Of a stretch of DNA of 64,000 nucleotides, positions 27,224-35,647 are shown piece by piece; the stretch's first letter is position 1, and each line of letters opens with the position of its first letter. The position numbers were made by a program, and so were the translations under genes. The stretch comes from an uncultured Bacilli bacterium (lineage in GTDB: Bacteria > Bacillota_I > Bacilli_A > RF39 > UBA660). The notes beneath the pieces were generated by a model that saw only the letters and a list, made by a program, of their open reading frames with translations, was not told the DNA's origin and made no database searches. The stretch is taken from NCBI GenBank assembly GCA_947585665.1, contig CANPXE010000006.1, positions 1 through 64,000 of the forward strand, in the 5' to 3' direction.

Positions 27224-28528
27224 ATGTCTAATACGATATTACCAGCTGATACTTATACTGTTGTTAATAGGACAATTATCACCGAAACTGATAAAAAAAT
27301 AGTGACAACGCTATATCAACCTATTATTGGACATACAGCGGTTAGTCTCTATTTTACTTTAATTGATGATTTATTACATAATGAGATGATGTCTAAAGAA
27401 GAAACGCATCATCACTTGATGGCAACGATGCAAGTAAAACTAGAAAATATTGTCATCGCAAGAGAAAAGTTAGAAGCAACAGGTCTTTTAAAAACCTATG
27501 TTAAGAAGAGTGACGTAAATAATTATGTCTATGTTTTATATTCACCTATGTCAGCTCAAGAATTCTTAAATCATCCGATATTAAATGTCGTCTTATATAA
27601 TAATGTTGGTAAAAAAGAATATGAACAAATAGTCAGTTATTATTCTTTACCTAAATTGAATTTAAAAGATTATGAAGATGTAACCGCTACTTTTAATACC
27701 GTCTTTTCTAGTGTTAAAGGTAATGTTTTCAATGAGAATGATAATATCATTGAAAGAAGTGAAGGAAAGATAACTTTACAAAAACATATTGATTTTAATA
27801 TGTTGATATCTAGTATTCCTAAGAGTATGGTTAGTGATAACTGTTTTAGTGATAGTGTTAAAGAGTTAATTGAGAGTCTTTCCTATATCTATGGTATTGA
27901 TGAATTAAATATGCAGATGTTAGTTCGTAACAGTATTAATGAGAAAGGCTTGATAAATCGTGATGAATTGCGCATCAATTGTCGTAATTTCTATCAATTT
28001 GAATCAGGAGGAAACTTACCAACACTAATTTATACGAAACAACCGGAATACTTAAAGACACCAAAGGGTGATAGTTCACCGCTTGCTAAAATGATTTATA
28101 CTTTTGAAAACGTTACCCCATATGATTATTTAAAGAGTAAGTATAAAAATGGGGAACCTAGTGTTAGAGAATTAAAGATAATTGAGGATTTAATGCTTAA
28201 CTACAAAATGAAACCAGGAGTTGTCAATGTTCTAATCTCTTACGTTTTAAAAGTTAATAATCAAAAGTTTACTAAAAACTATGTCGATGCTGTGGCATCC
28301 CAATGGAGTAGACTAAATATTGAGACCGTTGAAGAAGCAATGGAAGTTGCTCGTAAAGAACATCGTAAACTAAAGAAAAAGATGGATCCTAAAACAACAA
28401 GCAATAAAACTAATAATAATTCTGAAAAAGAAAAATTACCTAGTTGGTTTAATAAAGAATTAGATTATGAAGAATTAACTACTGATGAACAAGAAGAAAT
28501 AGATAATATGATGAAAGAGTTTTCCTAA
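27224..28528 (+). CDS. dnaB: Replication initiation / membrane attachment protein DnaB (primosome)
   Basis: 434 residues. The N-terminus (TLYQPIIGHTAVSLYFTLIDDL) and the C-terminal DnaB_2/DnaD-like domain (TPYDYLKSKYKNGEPSVRELKIIEDLM, SQWSRLNIETVEEAM; shown in part) match the Firmicutes DnaB primosomal protein that helps load the replicative helicase at oriC and during restart. It is not the helicase itself. ATG 27224 is preferred over GTG 27215, with GAGGAAGTGATA upstream. In many Bacilli dnaI follows directly; here the next unit is the serS T-box, and no dnaI is present in the window. The C-terminal 40 residues are charged. Confidence 0.88.
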   Translation: MSNTILPADTYTVVNRTIITETDKKIVTTLYQPIIGHTAVSLYFTLIDDLLHNEMMSKEETHHHLMATMQVKLENIVIAREKLEATGLLKTYVKKSDVNNYVYVLYSPMSAQEFLNHPILNVVLYNNVGKKEYEQIVSYYSLPKLNLKDYEDVTATFNTVFSSVKGNVFNENDNIIERSEGKITLQKHIDFNMLISSIPKSMVSDNCFSDSVKELIESLSYIYGIDELNMQMLVRNSINEKGLINRDELRINCRNFYQFESGGNLPTLIYTKQPEYLKTPKGDSSPLAKMIYTFENVTPYDYLKSKYKNGEPSVRELKIIEDLMLNYKMKPGVVNVLISYVLKVNNQKFTKNYVDAVASQWSRLNIETVEEAMEVARKEHRKLKKKMDPKTTSNKTNNNSEKEKLPSWFNKELDYEELTTDEQEEIDNMMKEFS

Positions 28529-28534
28529 GAAAAC

Positions 28535-28563
28535 TTGCATTTTATGAAAAATAATGTTATCAT
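28535..28563 (+). promoter_or_regulatory. Probable promoter of the serS T-box transcript
   Basis: TTGCAT (28535-28540), 17-base spacer, TATCAT (28558-28563), just after dnaB. Confidence 0.55.
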
Positions 28564-28569
28564 CATTAA

Positions 28570-28762
28570 GAAATCGTTGATTGAGATAAGTAGGTTATAA
28601 ATTATATTTAGAGAGTCTATGGTTGGTGGAAATAGATTATAATAATAACTGAAATCTACTCAGGAGAGAAACTAATCATTTTCGGTTAATAGCCGTTATC
28701 TAATTGAGTTAAATAGAGGATGGTACCGTGCTCATGCACTCCTTAACCATTCTCTTTTTTGA
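28570..28762 (+). promoter_or_regulatory. T-box leader, serine type
   Basis: T-box sequence AGGATGGTACCGTG at 28717-28730. A terminator can form between AGAGGATGGT (28715-28724) and ACCATTCTCT (28746-28755) followed by T6. The likely specifier is TCT at 28655-28657 (context GAAA-TCT-AC, parallel to GAG-ATC-AC in the ileS leader), a Ser codon. It covers the 250-base gap between dnaB and the DUF1653 gene. Confidence 0.9.
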
Positions 28763-28780
28763 TTTGTTTGGGAGGTAATT

Positions 28781-29020
28781 ATGCGTGATGAAAAAATATT
28801 AGTTGGTAATAAATACCAGCATTTTAAAGGAGATATAATGACTATTAAGGCACTTGCAAAGCACTCGGAAACTTTAGAGGAAATGGTCATTTATGAACAT
28901 AAAAATGAACTATGGGCACGTCCTATATCGAGTTTTTTATCGGATGAAGATGTCTCCCATCGTCTCGATAATGTAACCGGTCAAAAATATCGTTTTATGA
29001 AAATAAGAAAGGAAGATTAA
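28781..29020 (+). CDS. DUF1653 small protein in the serS transcript
   Basis: 79 residues. The core GNKYQHFKGDIMTIKALAKHSETLEEMVIYEH, then WARPISSF and a terminal YRFMKI, follow the DUF1653 consensus (quoted in pieces; residues 8-75). DUF1653 proteins are small, SH3-like and of unknown function. GGGAGGTAATT precedes the ATG. The gene lies immediately downstream of the T-box and one base before serS, so it is induced by serine starvation along with the synthetase, suggesting a link to translation or to SerRS. Confidence 0.85.
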   Translation: MRDEKILVGNKYQHFKGDIMTIKALAKHSETLEEMVIYEHKNELWARPISSFLSDEDVSHRLDNVTGQKYRFMKIRKED

Positions 29021-29021
29021 A

Positions 29022-30308
29022 ATGTTAGATATAAAATTTTTAAGAGAAAATCCCGATAAAGTAAAAGAAAATATTAAAAAGAAATTTCAAGATGAAAAAT
29101 TACCATTAGTTGATGAAGTAATAGAACTTGATGAAAAAGTAAGAAAAGTTAAACTAGAAGGTGATAATCTTCGTAGTGAAAGAAATAATATTAGTAGTTC
29201 TATTGGTGCTTTAATGCGTGAAAAGAAAATTGATGAAGCTAATGCCCAAAAAGAAAGAGTAAAAGAGATTAACGATAAATTAGTTGAATTAGAAAAAGAA
29301 GAGAATGATTTAAATGTTGAAGTTAGAAAACGTATGTTAGTCATTCCTAATATCATTGATGATAGTGTTCCAATCGGTAAAGATGATACCGAAAATGTTG
29401 AAGTTGAAAAGTTTGGGGAACCGGTTGTTCCTAGTTATGAAATACCATATCATGCGGATATCATTGATAGATTTAATGGTCTAGATAAAGAAGCCGCTGG
29501 TCGTACTAGTGGCGAAGGATTCTACTACTTAATGGGCGATATTGCTCGTCTTCATGAAGCAATGATTGCTTATGGTCGTGATTATATGATAAATCAAGGT
29601 TTCACTTATGCCATTCCACCATTTATGATTCATGCTTCTGTCGTAGAAGGCGTTATGTCTTTTCCAGAGATGCAAGCAATGATGTATAAAATAGAAGGTG
29701 AAGATCTATTCCTAATTGGAACTAGCGAACACTCTATGATCGGTAAATTTAAAGATCAAATTTTAAAAACTGAAGAATTACCAATAACGATGACTTCATA
29801 TTCTCCATGTTTTCGAAAAGAGGGTGGATCACATGGTCTAGAAGAGCGTGGTCTATATCGTGTTCACCAATTTGAAAAACAAGAGATGATTGTCATTTGT
29901 AAGCCAGAAGAATCAATGGATTGGTACAATAAGATGTGGCGTTTCACCGTTGACGTATTTAGAAATTTAGATATTCCCGTAAGACAACTAGAATGTTGTA
30001 GTGGTGATTTAGCTGATTTAAAAGTTAAATCTTGTGATATTGAAGCTTGGAGTCCAAGACAACAAAAATACTTTGAAGTTGGAAGTTGTTCAACATTGGG
30101 AGATGCGCAAGCTCGTCGTCTAGGAATACGCGCTAAAGGCGAAAATGGAACATATTATGTTCATACTTTAAATAATACTGTTCTAGCTTCTCCAAGAGGA
30201 CTAATAGCTCTAATTGAAAACAACTATCAAGAAGATGGAAGTGTTTTAATTCCAAAAGTTCTACAACCATATATGGGTGGTAAAGAAAAAATATTACCTA
30301 TAAAATAG
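29022..30308 (+). CDS. serS: Seryl-tRNA synthetase, divergent
   Basis: 428 residues. N-terminal coiled-coil arm (residues about 30-105) binds the tRNA-Ser long variable arm; class II catalytic core follows. Motif 2 reads CFRKEGGSHGLEERGLYRVH and motif 3 LNNTVLASPRGLIALIENN. The motif 2 loop has GSHG, as in archaeal and eukaryotic SerRS, not the usual bacterial AGxxGRDTRG. The substrate-site segment reads GTSEHSMIGKF where typical bacterial enzymes have GTAEVPLTN-like sequence. It may thus be a second-type SerRS. AGAAAGGAAGATTAA precedes the ATG. Controlled by the T-box. Confidence 0.95.
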   Translation: MLDIKFLRENPDKVKENIKKKFQDEKLPLVDEVIELDEKVRKVKLEGDNLRSERNNISSSIGALMREKKIDEANAQKERVKEINDKLVELEKEENDLNVEVRKRMLVIPNIIDDSVPIGKDDTENVEVEKFGEPVVPSYEIPYHADIIDRFNGLDKEAAGRTSGEGFYYLMGDIARLHEAMIAYGRDYMINQGFTYAIPPFMIHASVVEGVMSFPEMQAMMYKIEGEDLFLIGTSEHSMIGKFKDQILKTEELPITMTSYSPCFRKEGGSHGLEERGLYRVHQFEKQEMIVICKPEESMDWYNKMWRFTVDVFRNLDIPVRQLECCSGDLADLKVKSCDIEAWSPRQQKYFEVGSCSTLGDAQARRLGIRAKGENGTYYVHTLNNTVLASPRGLIALIENNYQEDGSVLIPKVLQPYMGGKEKILPIK

Positions 30309-30318
30309 GATGAAATTT

Positions 30319-30972
30319 ATGAAGATTAATATTTGTGATGGTATTGAAATAGAGTATGGCGAAAAAGCATTGCCTTATATTGAAGAAGTCGTTACGCATT
30401 TTAATGATCATTATTTAGATGTTATGGATTTCTTCAAACTAAAAACTGTTGGAAAACCAGTCAAGATAATTCTAAATGATGACGATGAAACTTTTAAAAG
30501 ACAATTAGCCGATACTTATTATGATGGTGATATTAGTCAAATTCGTCCTTATTATAAGGGGTATGTTGTAAATACAGAAGATTCTGATACAGCTATTATC
30601 AATTACATGTCTTTACCCGAAAACTATCAACTCAACGACCTTGAAAATTTAAAAAAGAGTTTAATTCATGAATTCAGTCATGTTTGTTGTGATACTATGA
30701 CTAATTATAATTATGATGATACTTATTGGATATATGAAGGTGTTGCTACTTTTTTAGCGAAGCAATATGAAGATGCGAAATTAACAGTTTCTTTTGAACA
30801 AATCAAGAATGATGAATTTGTCGAATATTCTAATTATCGTTGTCTATTTGATACATTAGTAGATAATTATTCACATGATGAAGTTCTAGAAACAATTAAG
30901 GGTAATCATCCTGATGATTTAATCGATAAAGTATTTCCTTTATGCCAAGAAAAGACGAAAAAAGAAATTTAA
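30319..30972 (+). CDS. Putative zinc metalloprotease (gluzincin-like)
   Basis: 217 residues, no signal peptide. HEFSH at 117-121 is an HExxH zinc motif and a downstream Glu140 in YEGVATFLAKQ could be the third ligand, as in gluzincins of the MA clan. The protein is shorter than typical peptidase_MA proteins and is otherwise unfamiliar. Start at 30319 is preferred over 30310: AGGATGA, overlapping the serS stop, is placed correctly for it. It directly follows serS and is probably part of the T-box-controlled transcript, ending at a terminator at 30960-30985. Confidence 0.7.
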   Translation: MKINICDGIEIEYGEKALPYIEEVVTHFNDHYLDVMDFFKLKTVGKPVKIILNDDDETFKRQLADTYYDGDISQIRPYYKGYVVNTEDSDTAIINYMSLPENYQLNDLENLKKSLIHEFSHVCCDTMTNYNYDDTYWIYEGVATFLAKQYEDAKLTVSFEQIKNDEFVEYSNYRCLFDTLVDNYSHDEVLETIKGNHPDDLIDKVFPLCQEKTKKEI

Positions 30973-30985
30973 GTTTCTTTTTTCT
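30960..30985 (+). terminator. Intrinsic terminator of the serS operon
   Basis: AAGAAA / TTTCTT hairpin around the stop codon, followed by a T-rich run. Confidence 0.6.
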
Positions 30986-31039
30986 TTTATTTTGTCTTTT
31001 TAATTTATATGATATACTTAAATGGTAGGAGTGAATAAT

Positions 31040-31936
31040 GTGAATAAATTTGTTGTAATAGAAGTTGGTTCCACTAATACAAAGACTTATCTATATGATA
31101 ATAAATTGTATGATTTAGGAATTATAACAATAGAATTTAAAAATAATTATAAATTGAATAAAAGGTTAATGGAAAGTGATTTAGAAAAGTTATATGATCA
31201 CATTGAAACATTAAAAAAGTATGAGTGTCCTATTCTTGTCTTTGGAACAAGTGTTTTCCGTTCTTTAGATGATTTGGAGCGTGGTACTTTCTTAAAAGAA
31301 TTTAAAGATAATACGGGGTGTGACTTTACGATTGTTACCCAAGATATGGAAAACGAATTAACAGTATATGGTGTTTTAGCTAATATCGATTATGATGGAC
31401 GTCTTGCGGTTATGATTGGTGGTGGCGCATCAACGGAAGTATCAATCATTGAACATAAACAAATAATTGAAAGAGCTGATAACAATTATGGCGCAATGGA
31501 TGTTTGTGATCGTTTTCCTGATATCAATAATGATACAGCGACATCTTCTTATAAAGAAATGGTTGAAGATACACTTGATATGACGAAAGTGCCAAATAAT
31601 AAAAGTGATATTTTAGTTCTTGCGGGAGGGGACTACTTAAAATTTTATGAGACTTTAAAATATCCCTTAGAACAAAATAAATTTTATAAAGATATGAAAC
31701 AACCTTGGTGTATTGATTTTACAACAATGGTCAATTGTGATAATGACTTTTTCTATCATAAATCACTGCTTGAAATCCAAAATGAGAACTTCGAATCGCG
31801 TGATTGGTGGAGTGGTGGAACGCGTGGTATGCGCATTTGTGTAACAACCATTGCCAAAGTTGTTGGTGCTAAATATATAATTCCTACTAGAATTAATATG
31901 ATTTATGGTATAATAGAGAAGATGAAAAATAGTTAG
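31040..31936 (+). CDS. Ppx/GppA-like ASKHA-fold protein
   Basis: 298 residues. N-terminal VVIEVGSTNTKTYLYD is the phosphate-1 loop of ASKHA enzymes, and AVMIGGGASTEVSIIE is the second nucleotide loop; LVFGTSVFRS matches the exopolyphosphatase/GppA family. These enzymes hydrolyse polyphosphate or pppGpp. The protein covers only the two ASKHA subdomains, without the C-terminal HD-type region of long Ppx. GTG 31040 is preferred with TAGGAGTG upstream (an ATG at 31022 lies before this site). A TATACT -10 at 31013-31018 follows the previous terminator. Confidence 0.8.
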   Translation: MNKFVVIEVGSTNTKTYLYDNKLYDLGIITIEFKNNYKLNKRLMESDLEKLYDHIETLKKYECPILVFGTSVFRSLDDLERGTFLKEFKDNTGCDFTIVTQDMENELTVYGVLANIDYDGRLAVMIGGGASTEVSIIEHKQIIERADNNYGAMDVCDRFPDINNDTATSSYKEMVEDTLDMTKVPNNKSDILVLAGGDYLKFYETLKYPLEQNKFYKDMKQPWCIDFTTMVNCDNDFFYHKSLLEIQNENFESRDWWSGGTRGMRICVTTIAKVVGAKYIIPTRINMIYGIIEKMKNS

Positions 31937-31945
31937 GAGAAAATT

Positions 31946-32557
31946 ATGAAAAAGGAAAAAGTAATAAAATATGTTTTGTTAAGTATCAGTGCTGTTTTAG
32001 TACTTGCCATTCTAATAGTAATTACTATTAACTCTAACAAGCGTCAAGTTGTAGAAGAAAAAGAGAAAACAAATAATACTACAAATACTAATAATAATTA
32101 TATTGTTCATAATAGTTATGATAAAAAGTTTAATATTTCGGCACCAGCTTCTTATAAAGAAATAGAGGATAAATTAAGTCTAAATAAAAAAGCCATTATT
32201 GAATTAAATGATGAAAATAAAAGCTCTTATGTATTAGTAATAGTTACACCAAAAGAAAATTCTGATTTAGATTTTAATGAATATAAAAAAGATGTTTTTA
32301 AGCAAAGAGAAGAATTTTATGATACTAAAATAACTCGTTATAATAAAACAACAATTGATGAACATGAAGCTGAATACGCTGAAATATATTATACTTCTCC
32401 TTCAAGCATTAATCTTTATATTAGATCTTATGCATTTGAGACAGATAATTATTTAGGACAAATGGTTTTATGGACATTAGCTTCAAACGAAAAGAGTATT
32501 CAAAATGAATTTGATAAAATAGCTAGTAGTTTTATTGAACTAGATAAAAAAGATTAA
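31946..32557 (+). CDS. Membrane-anchored protein with PsbP/DUF1795-like outer domain
   Basis: 203 residues. One N-terminal membrane helix (residues about 9-28) without lipobox, an Asn/Thr-rich linker, and an outer domain (about 55-200) beginning YDKKFNISAPASYKEIED, whose order of strands resembles the PsbP/DUF1795 domains of the gene at 2351. TTAGGAGA precedes the ATG; only nine bases separate it from the Ppx-like gene. Function unknown. Confidence 0.7.
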   Translation: MKKEKVIKYVLLSISAVLVLAILIVITINSNKRQVVEEKEKTNNTTNTNNNYIVHNSYDKKFNISAPASYKEIEDKLSLNKKAIIELNDENKSSYVLVIVTPKENSDLDFNEYKKDVFKQREEFYDTKITRYNKTTIDEHEAEYAEIYYTSPSSINLYIRSYAFETDNYLGQMVLWTLASNEKSIQNEFDKIASSFIELDKKD

Positions 32558-32580
32558 GAGATGAATAACATCTCTTATTA
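32555..32580 (+). terminator. Weak intrinsic terminator
   Basis: TAAGAGATG / CATCTCTTA hairpin followed by a short T-rich stretch. Confidence 0.5.
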
Positions 32581-32581
32581 T

Positions 32582-32611
32582 TTGCCAATTCATATATATA
32601 AATGTTATAAT
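32582..32611 (+). promoter_or_regulatory. Probable promoter of the flippase gene
   Basis: TTGCCA (32582-32587), 18-base spacer, TATAAT (32606-32611). Confidence 0.55.
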
Positions 32612-32635
32612 TCTAAAAGATAGGTGGTGATATTA

Positions 32636-34171
32636 ATGAGAACATACAATTCAATTAAGAATATGTTTTTTTCAATAATATCTAATGCCTTAACAATTAT
32701 GATTGGATTTCTTGTCCAAAGAGTATTTTTAGATTCTTTAGGAACAGAATATTTAGGTTTAAATAGTCTTTATACTAATATTGTCAGTATGTTAGCACTT
32801 GCTGACTTAGGAATTGGTACAGCTATAATCTATAATTTATATGAACCAATTGCTAAAAAGAATAAAAATAAAATAAAGTCATTAATGCGTTTTTATCGTA
32901 ATGCATATCGTGTTATTGCCCTTATTATTTTGGTGATGGGTCTATTAGTAATACCATTTTTACCAATTATTGTCGGCAAGACAACAATACCTGTTACGAA
33001 ATTAGTTTTATTTTTCTTATTATTCTTATTCGATACAGTTGCATCTTATCTTTTATGTTATAAGAGAAACTTATTATATGCTGATCAAAAAGTATATATA
33101 ACATCAATTGTTCATATTGGCTATTTATTAGTTATGAACTCACTATTAATTGCCATTTTATTAACAACTTCTAATTTTTATCTTTTCTTAATTATTAAGA
33201 TAATTATGCGTGTTCTAGAAAATGTTGTTATTAGCATTATAGCTGATAAAAAGTATCCTTATTTAAAAGATAAAGAAGTTAAGAAATTGCCTAAAAAGAC
33301 AATTGATGATATTATTTTAAAAGTAAAAGGTTTAGTTTTTCATAAGTTGGGTTCATTCTTTGTCTTAGGAACAGATAATATTTTAATATCAATGTTCTTA
33401 GGTGTATCAATTGTTGGACTATATAATAACTATTATTTAGTCATTTATGCTTTAAATGCTTTAATAGGACAAGGCTTTACGGCTTTTACTGCTAGTATTG
33501 GTAATTTATTAACAGTTGAAAATAATAAAAAGTCTTATGAGGTATTTAAAAGAATAAGATTTTTAAACTTTTGGATATCTGGTTATACTGCAATTAGTAT
33601 TTTAACCGTTATGGAGAGTTATATATCTTCTTGGTATGGGGAAGAGTACTTATTACCAACAATAGTTTTAATCGTTTTAGTAATTAATTATTATTTAACA
33701 GTTATGCGTTATAATGTTAGTATTTTCAAAGAAGCAGCTGGTATTTTCCATGAAGATCGTTACATTCCTATATTAGAGTCAATAACTAATGTAGTTGCAT
33801 CTTTGATCTTCTTAAAGTTCTTTGGACTTGCAGGAGTATTTTTAGGAACCATTGTCAGTAATTTATTATTACATCTATATAGTTATCCTAAATATGTTTT
33901 TAAACCATTGTTTAAAGAAAAAACAATTGAATACTTTAAATCAATTACAAAATATTTTATACTATTTATATTGAGTGCTGTTATTACATATGGTGCTTGT
34001 TACTTAGTAAAAGTTGATAGTGCTGTACTTCAAATGATTATTAATATTGGTATATCTTTAATCATACCAAATCTTATCTATTATATTGTTTTACATAATC
34101 AGAGTGAATATAAGTACTTTAAAAAATTATTGAAAAAAATAATTAATAATAGAGTAAAAAAGGAGTGTTAA
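32636..34171 (+). CDS. Polysaccharide flippase / oligosaccharide exporter (MVF-MATE type)
   Basis: 511 residues with about 12-14 membrane segments. The N-terminus (NSIKNMFFSIISNALTIMIGF, LGTEYLGLNSLYTNIVSML; quoted in part) is typical of Wzx-like polysaccharide biosynthesis proteins that flip lipid-linked sugar units. AGGTGGTGATATT precedes ATG 32636, preferred over GTG 32624. The neighbouring galE and glycolipid enzymes fit an envelope sugar role, but no glycosyltransferase cluster is attached, so the substrate is unknown. The next gene starts one base after its stop. Confidence 0.85.
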   Translation: MRTYNSIKNMFFSIISNALTIMIGFLVQRVFLDSLGTEYLGLNSLYTNIVSMLALADLGIGTAIIYNLYEPIAKKNKNKIKSLMRFYRNAYRVIALIILVMGLLVIPFLPIIVGKTTIPVTKLVLFFLLFLFDTVASYLLCYKRNLLYADQKVYITSIVHIGYLLVMNSLLIAILLTTSNFYLFLIIKIIMRVLENVVISIIADKKYPYLKDKEVKKLPKKTIDDIILKVKGLVFHKLGSFFVLGTDNILISMFLGVSIVGLYNNYYLVIYALNALIGQGFTAFTASIGNLLTVENNKKSYEVFKRIRFLNFWISGYTAISILTVMESYISSWYGEEYLLPTIVLIVLVINYYLTVMRYNVSIFKEAAGIFHEDRYIPILESITNVVASLIFLKFFGLAGVFLGTIVSNLLLHLYSYPKYVFKPLFKEKTIEYFKSITKYFILFILSAVITYGACYLVKVDSAVLQMIINIGISLIIPNLIYYIVLHNQSEYKYFKKLLKKIINNRVKKEC

Positions 34172-34172
34172 A

Positions 34173-35186
34173 ATGGATTTATTAAAAGGGTTTATTTCTC
34201 ATCTATTAGCCATTGTCTTATTGTTAGCAATTATCTTTTTAACAGGTAGTTCTATATCAAGAGAATTTTTAACTTATGACAATATTTATAAAGCAATGGA
34301 TGATGCTAATCTATTAGAAGAAGTTATAAATGATGTAGCTCTTTCTAAAGGAATAGGAGTTCCTAAAGAAATATATGATTATATTAAAGTTGATGATATC
34401 GTTTATGACTATGTTACTAATTATGCTTTATATGATGTCAATATCATTGAAGAAAGACCTACTATTGATAGTAAGGTATTAAATGAAAGACTTGCTCGTG
34501 CCATTGAAAAGTTTATTGATGATAATATTGTTAAATATGGAGATGATATAGATACTTTCTTAAAAGAGCAGGGACTTGATATAGACTTTAAAGAAGTAAT
34601 AGAAGATTATATCATTGAAAAGAAAGCTATTGATTTTAGTAAGATTCAATATATAAATGATAAAGAGTTAGAGTTTGTCTATGATCATGTAGATGAACAG
34701 GTAGATAAATTAGAAGAACAAACAATTGCTTTCGATGTAGTTAGATTTATAACAAATAAAGACTATTATAATTATAGTATTTGGATAATTGCAGGTTGTC
34801 TCATTCTAATAACTTTGATAAATTTAAGTCTTCTTCCAACACTATCTTTATCAATAGCGCCATTAGCTCTTACTTCTATATTATATTTGGCTATTTATTT
34901 ATTTGCTTCTAATGTTAATTTTAGTGGCGGGCTTGCAGCAGATATTGCTAATCCATTTATTGCTATTATAAAAGATTTATCTTCAAAGTATTTTATAACT
35001 TTAATTGTCTTAACATTAATAGTAGTAATTTTATACTTTATATTTAAGAAAATTAAGATTGCGATTTCTCATAAAAAGGGAGTTGCAACTCTAGATACTG
35101 TTTTTGATGATTATAATAGTGATGAAGTAGTTAAAGAGATTAATCAAAATACTGAAGAAAAAGAAGAACCAAAAGAAGAAAAGTAA
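34173..35186 (+). CDS. Membrane protein of unknown function
   Basis: 337 residues. One N-terminal membrane helix (about 5-24), a long, acidic and probably extracellular domain (about 25-195), then three closely spaced membrane helices (about 205-290) and a short charged cytoplasmic tail ending in EEKEEPKEEK. I recognise no family. AAAAGGAGTG precedes the ATG. It is cotranscribed with the flippase and could be an accessory to it. Confidence 0.7.
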   Translation: MDLLKGFISHLLAIVLLLAIIFLTGSSISREFLTYDNIYKAMDDANLLEEVINDVALSKGIGVPKEIYDYIKVDDIVYDYVTNYALYDVNIIEERPTIDSKVLNERLARAIEKFIDDNIVKYGDDIDTFLKEQGLDIDFKEVIEDYIIEKKAIDFSKIQYINDKELEFVYDHVDEQVDKLEEQTIAFDVVRFITNKDYYNYSIWIIAGCLILITLINLSLLPTLSLSIAPLALTSILYLAIYLFASNVNFSGGLAADIANPFIAIIKDLSSKYFITLIVLTLIVVILYFIFKKIKIAISHKKGVATLDTVFDDYNSDEVVKEINQNTEEKEEPKEEK

Positions 35187-35204
35187 TGCTTTTCTCTTTT
35201 TTTT
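35177..35204 (+). terminator. Intrinsic terminator
   Basis: AGAAAAG / CTTTTCT stem with a 5-base loop and a T8 tail. Confidence 0.75.
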
Positions 35205-35230
35205 AATATATAATGATAGTGGTGAATATA

Positions 35231-35647
35231 ATGCGAAAGATTAGTACTAAAGAAAGTGAAATTGGGAATTTTTTAAATAGTAAAAGAGATAAGGCTTATA
35301 TTGATATATATCGTGAAAATGATTTTGGTGGTTTAGGAATATTAGTTGATAATGAATTAAATATTTATAAATATGAGTGGAAGACGAGTTTTAGTAGTAA
35401 GACAAATGGGTTTTCAATTAATAATGCTTTATATGAAATAAAAGAAAAAATCGATTATGAAGTAATAGAAGATTATTTATTGAATAAGTTAAATATTACG
35501 AGTAATGAATATATAAATGATTCTAATGAAGATATTAGAACAACAGAGATAATTAGATTAAAGAATTGTGAATGTGAATTGGAAAATAGTGATCTATTTG
35601 AAAAGATAAAAGAAATGATAAATAGTCAAATAAAGGAGGATTTATGA
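35231..35647 (+). CDS. Small hypothetical protein upstream of galE
   Basis: 138 residues, no signal peptide or membrane segment, not recognised. It is acidic and rich in Asn and Ile. ATG 35231 is preferred with GTGGTGA upstream; the frame is open from 35213. It overlaps the galE start by ATGA, so the two are coupled. Confidence 0.6.
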   Translation: MRKISTKESEIGNFLNSKRDKAYIDIYRENDFGGLGILVDNELNIYKYEWKTSFSSKTNGFSINNALYEIKEKIDYEVIEDYLLNKLNITSNEYINDSNEDIRTTEIIRLKNCECELENSDLFEKIKEMINSQIKEDL

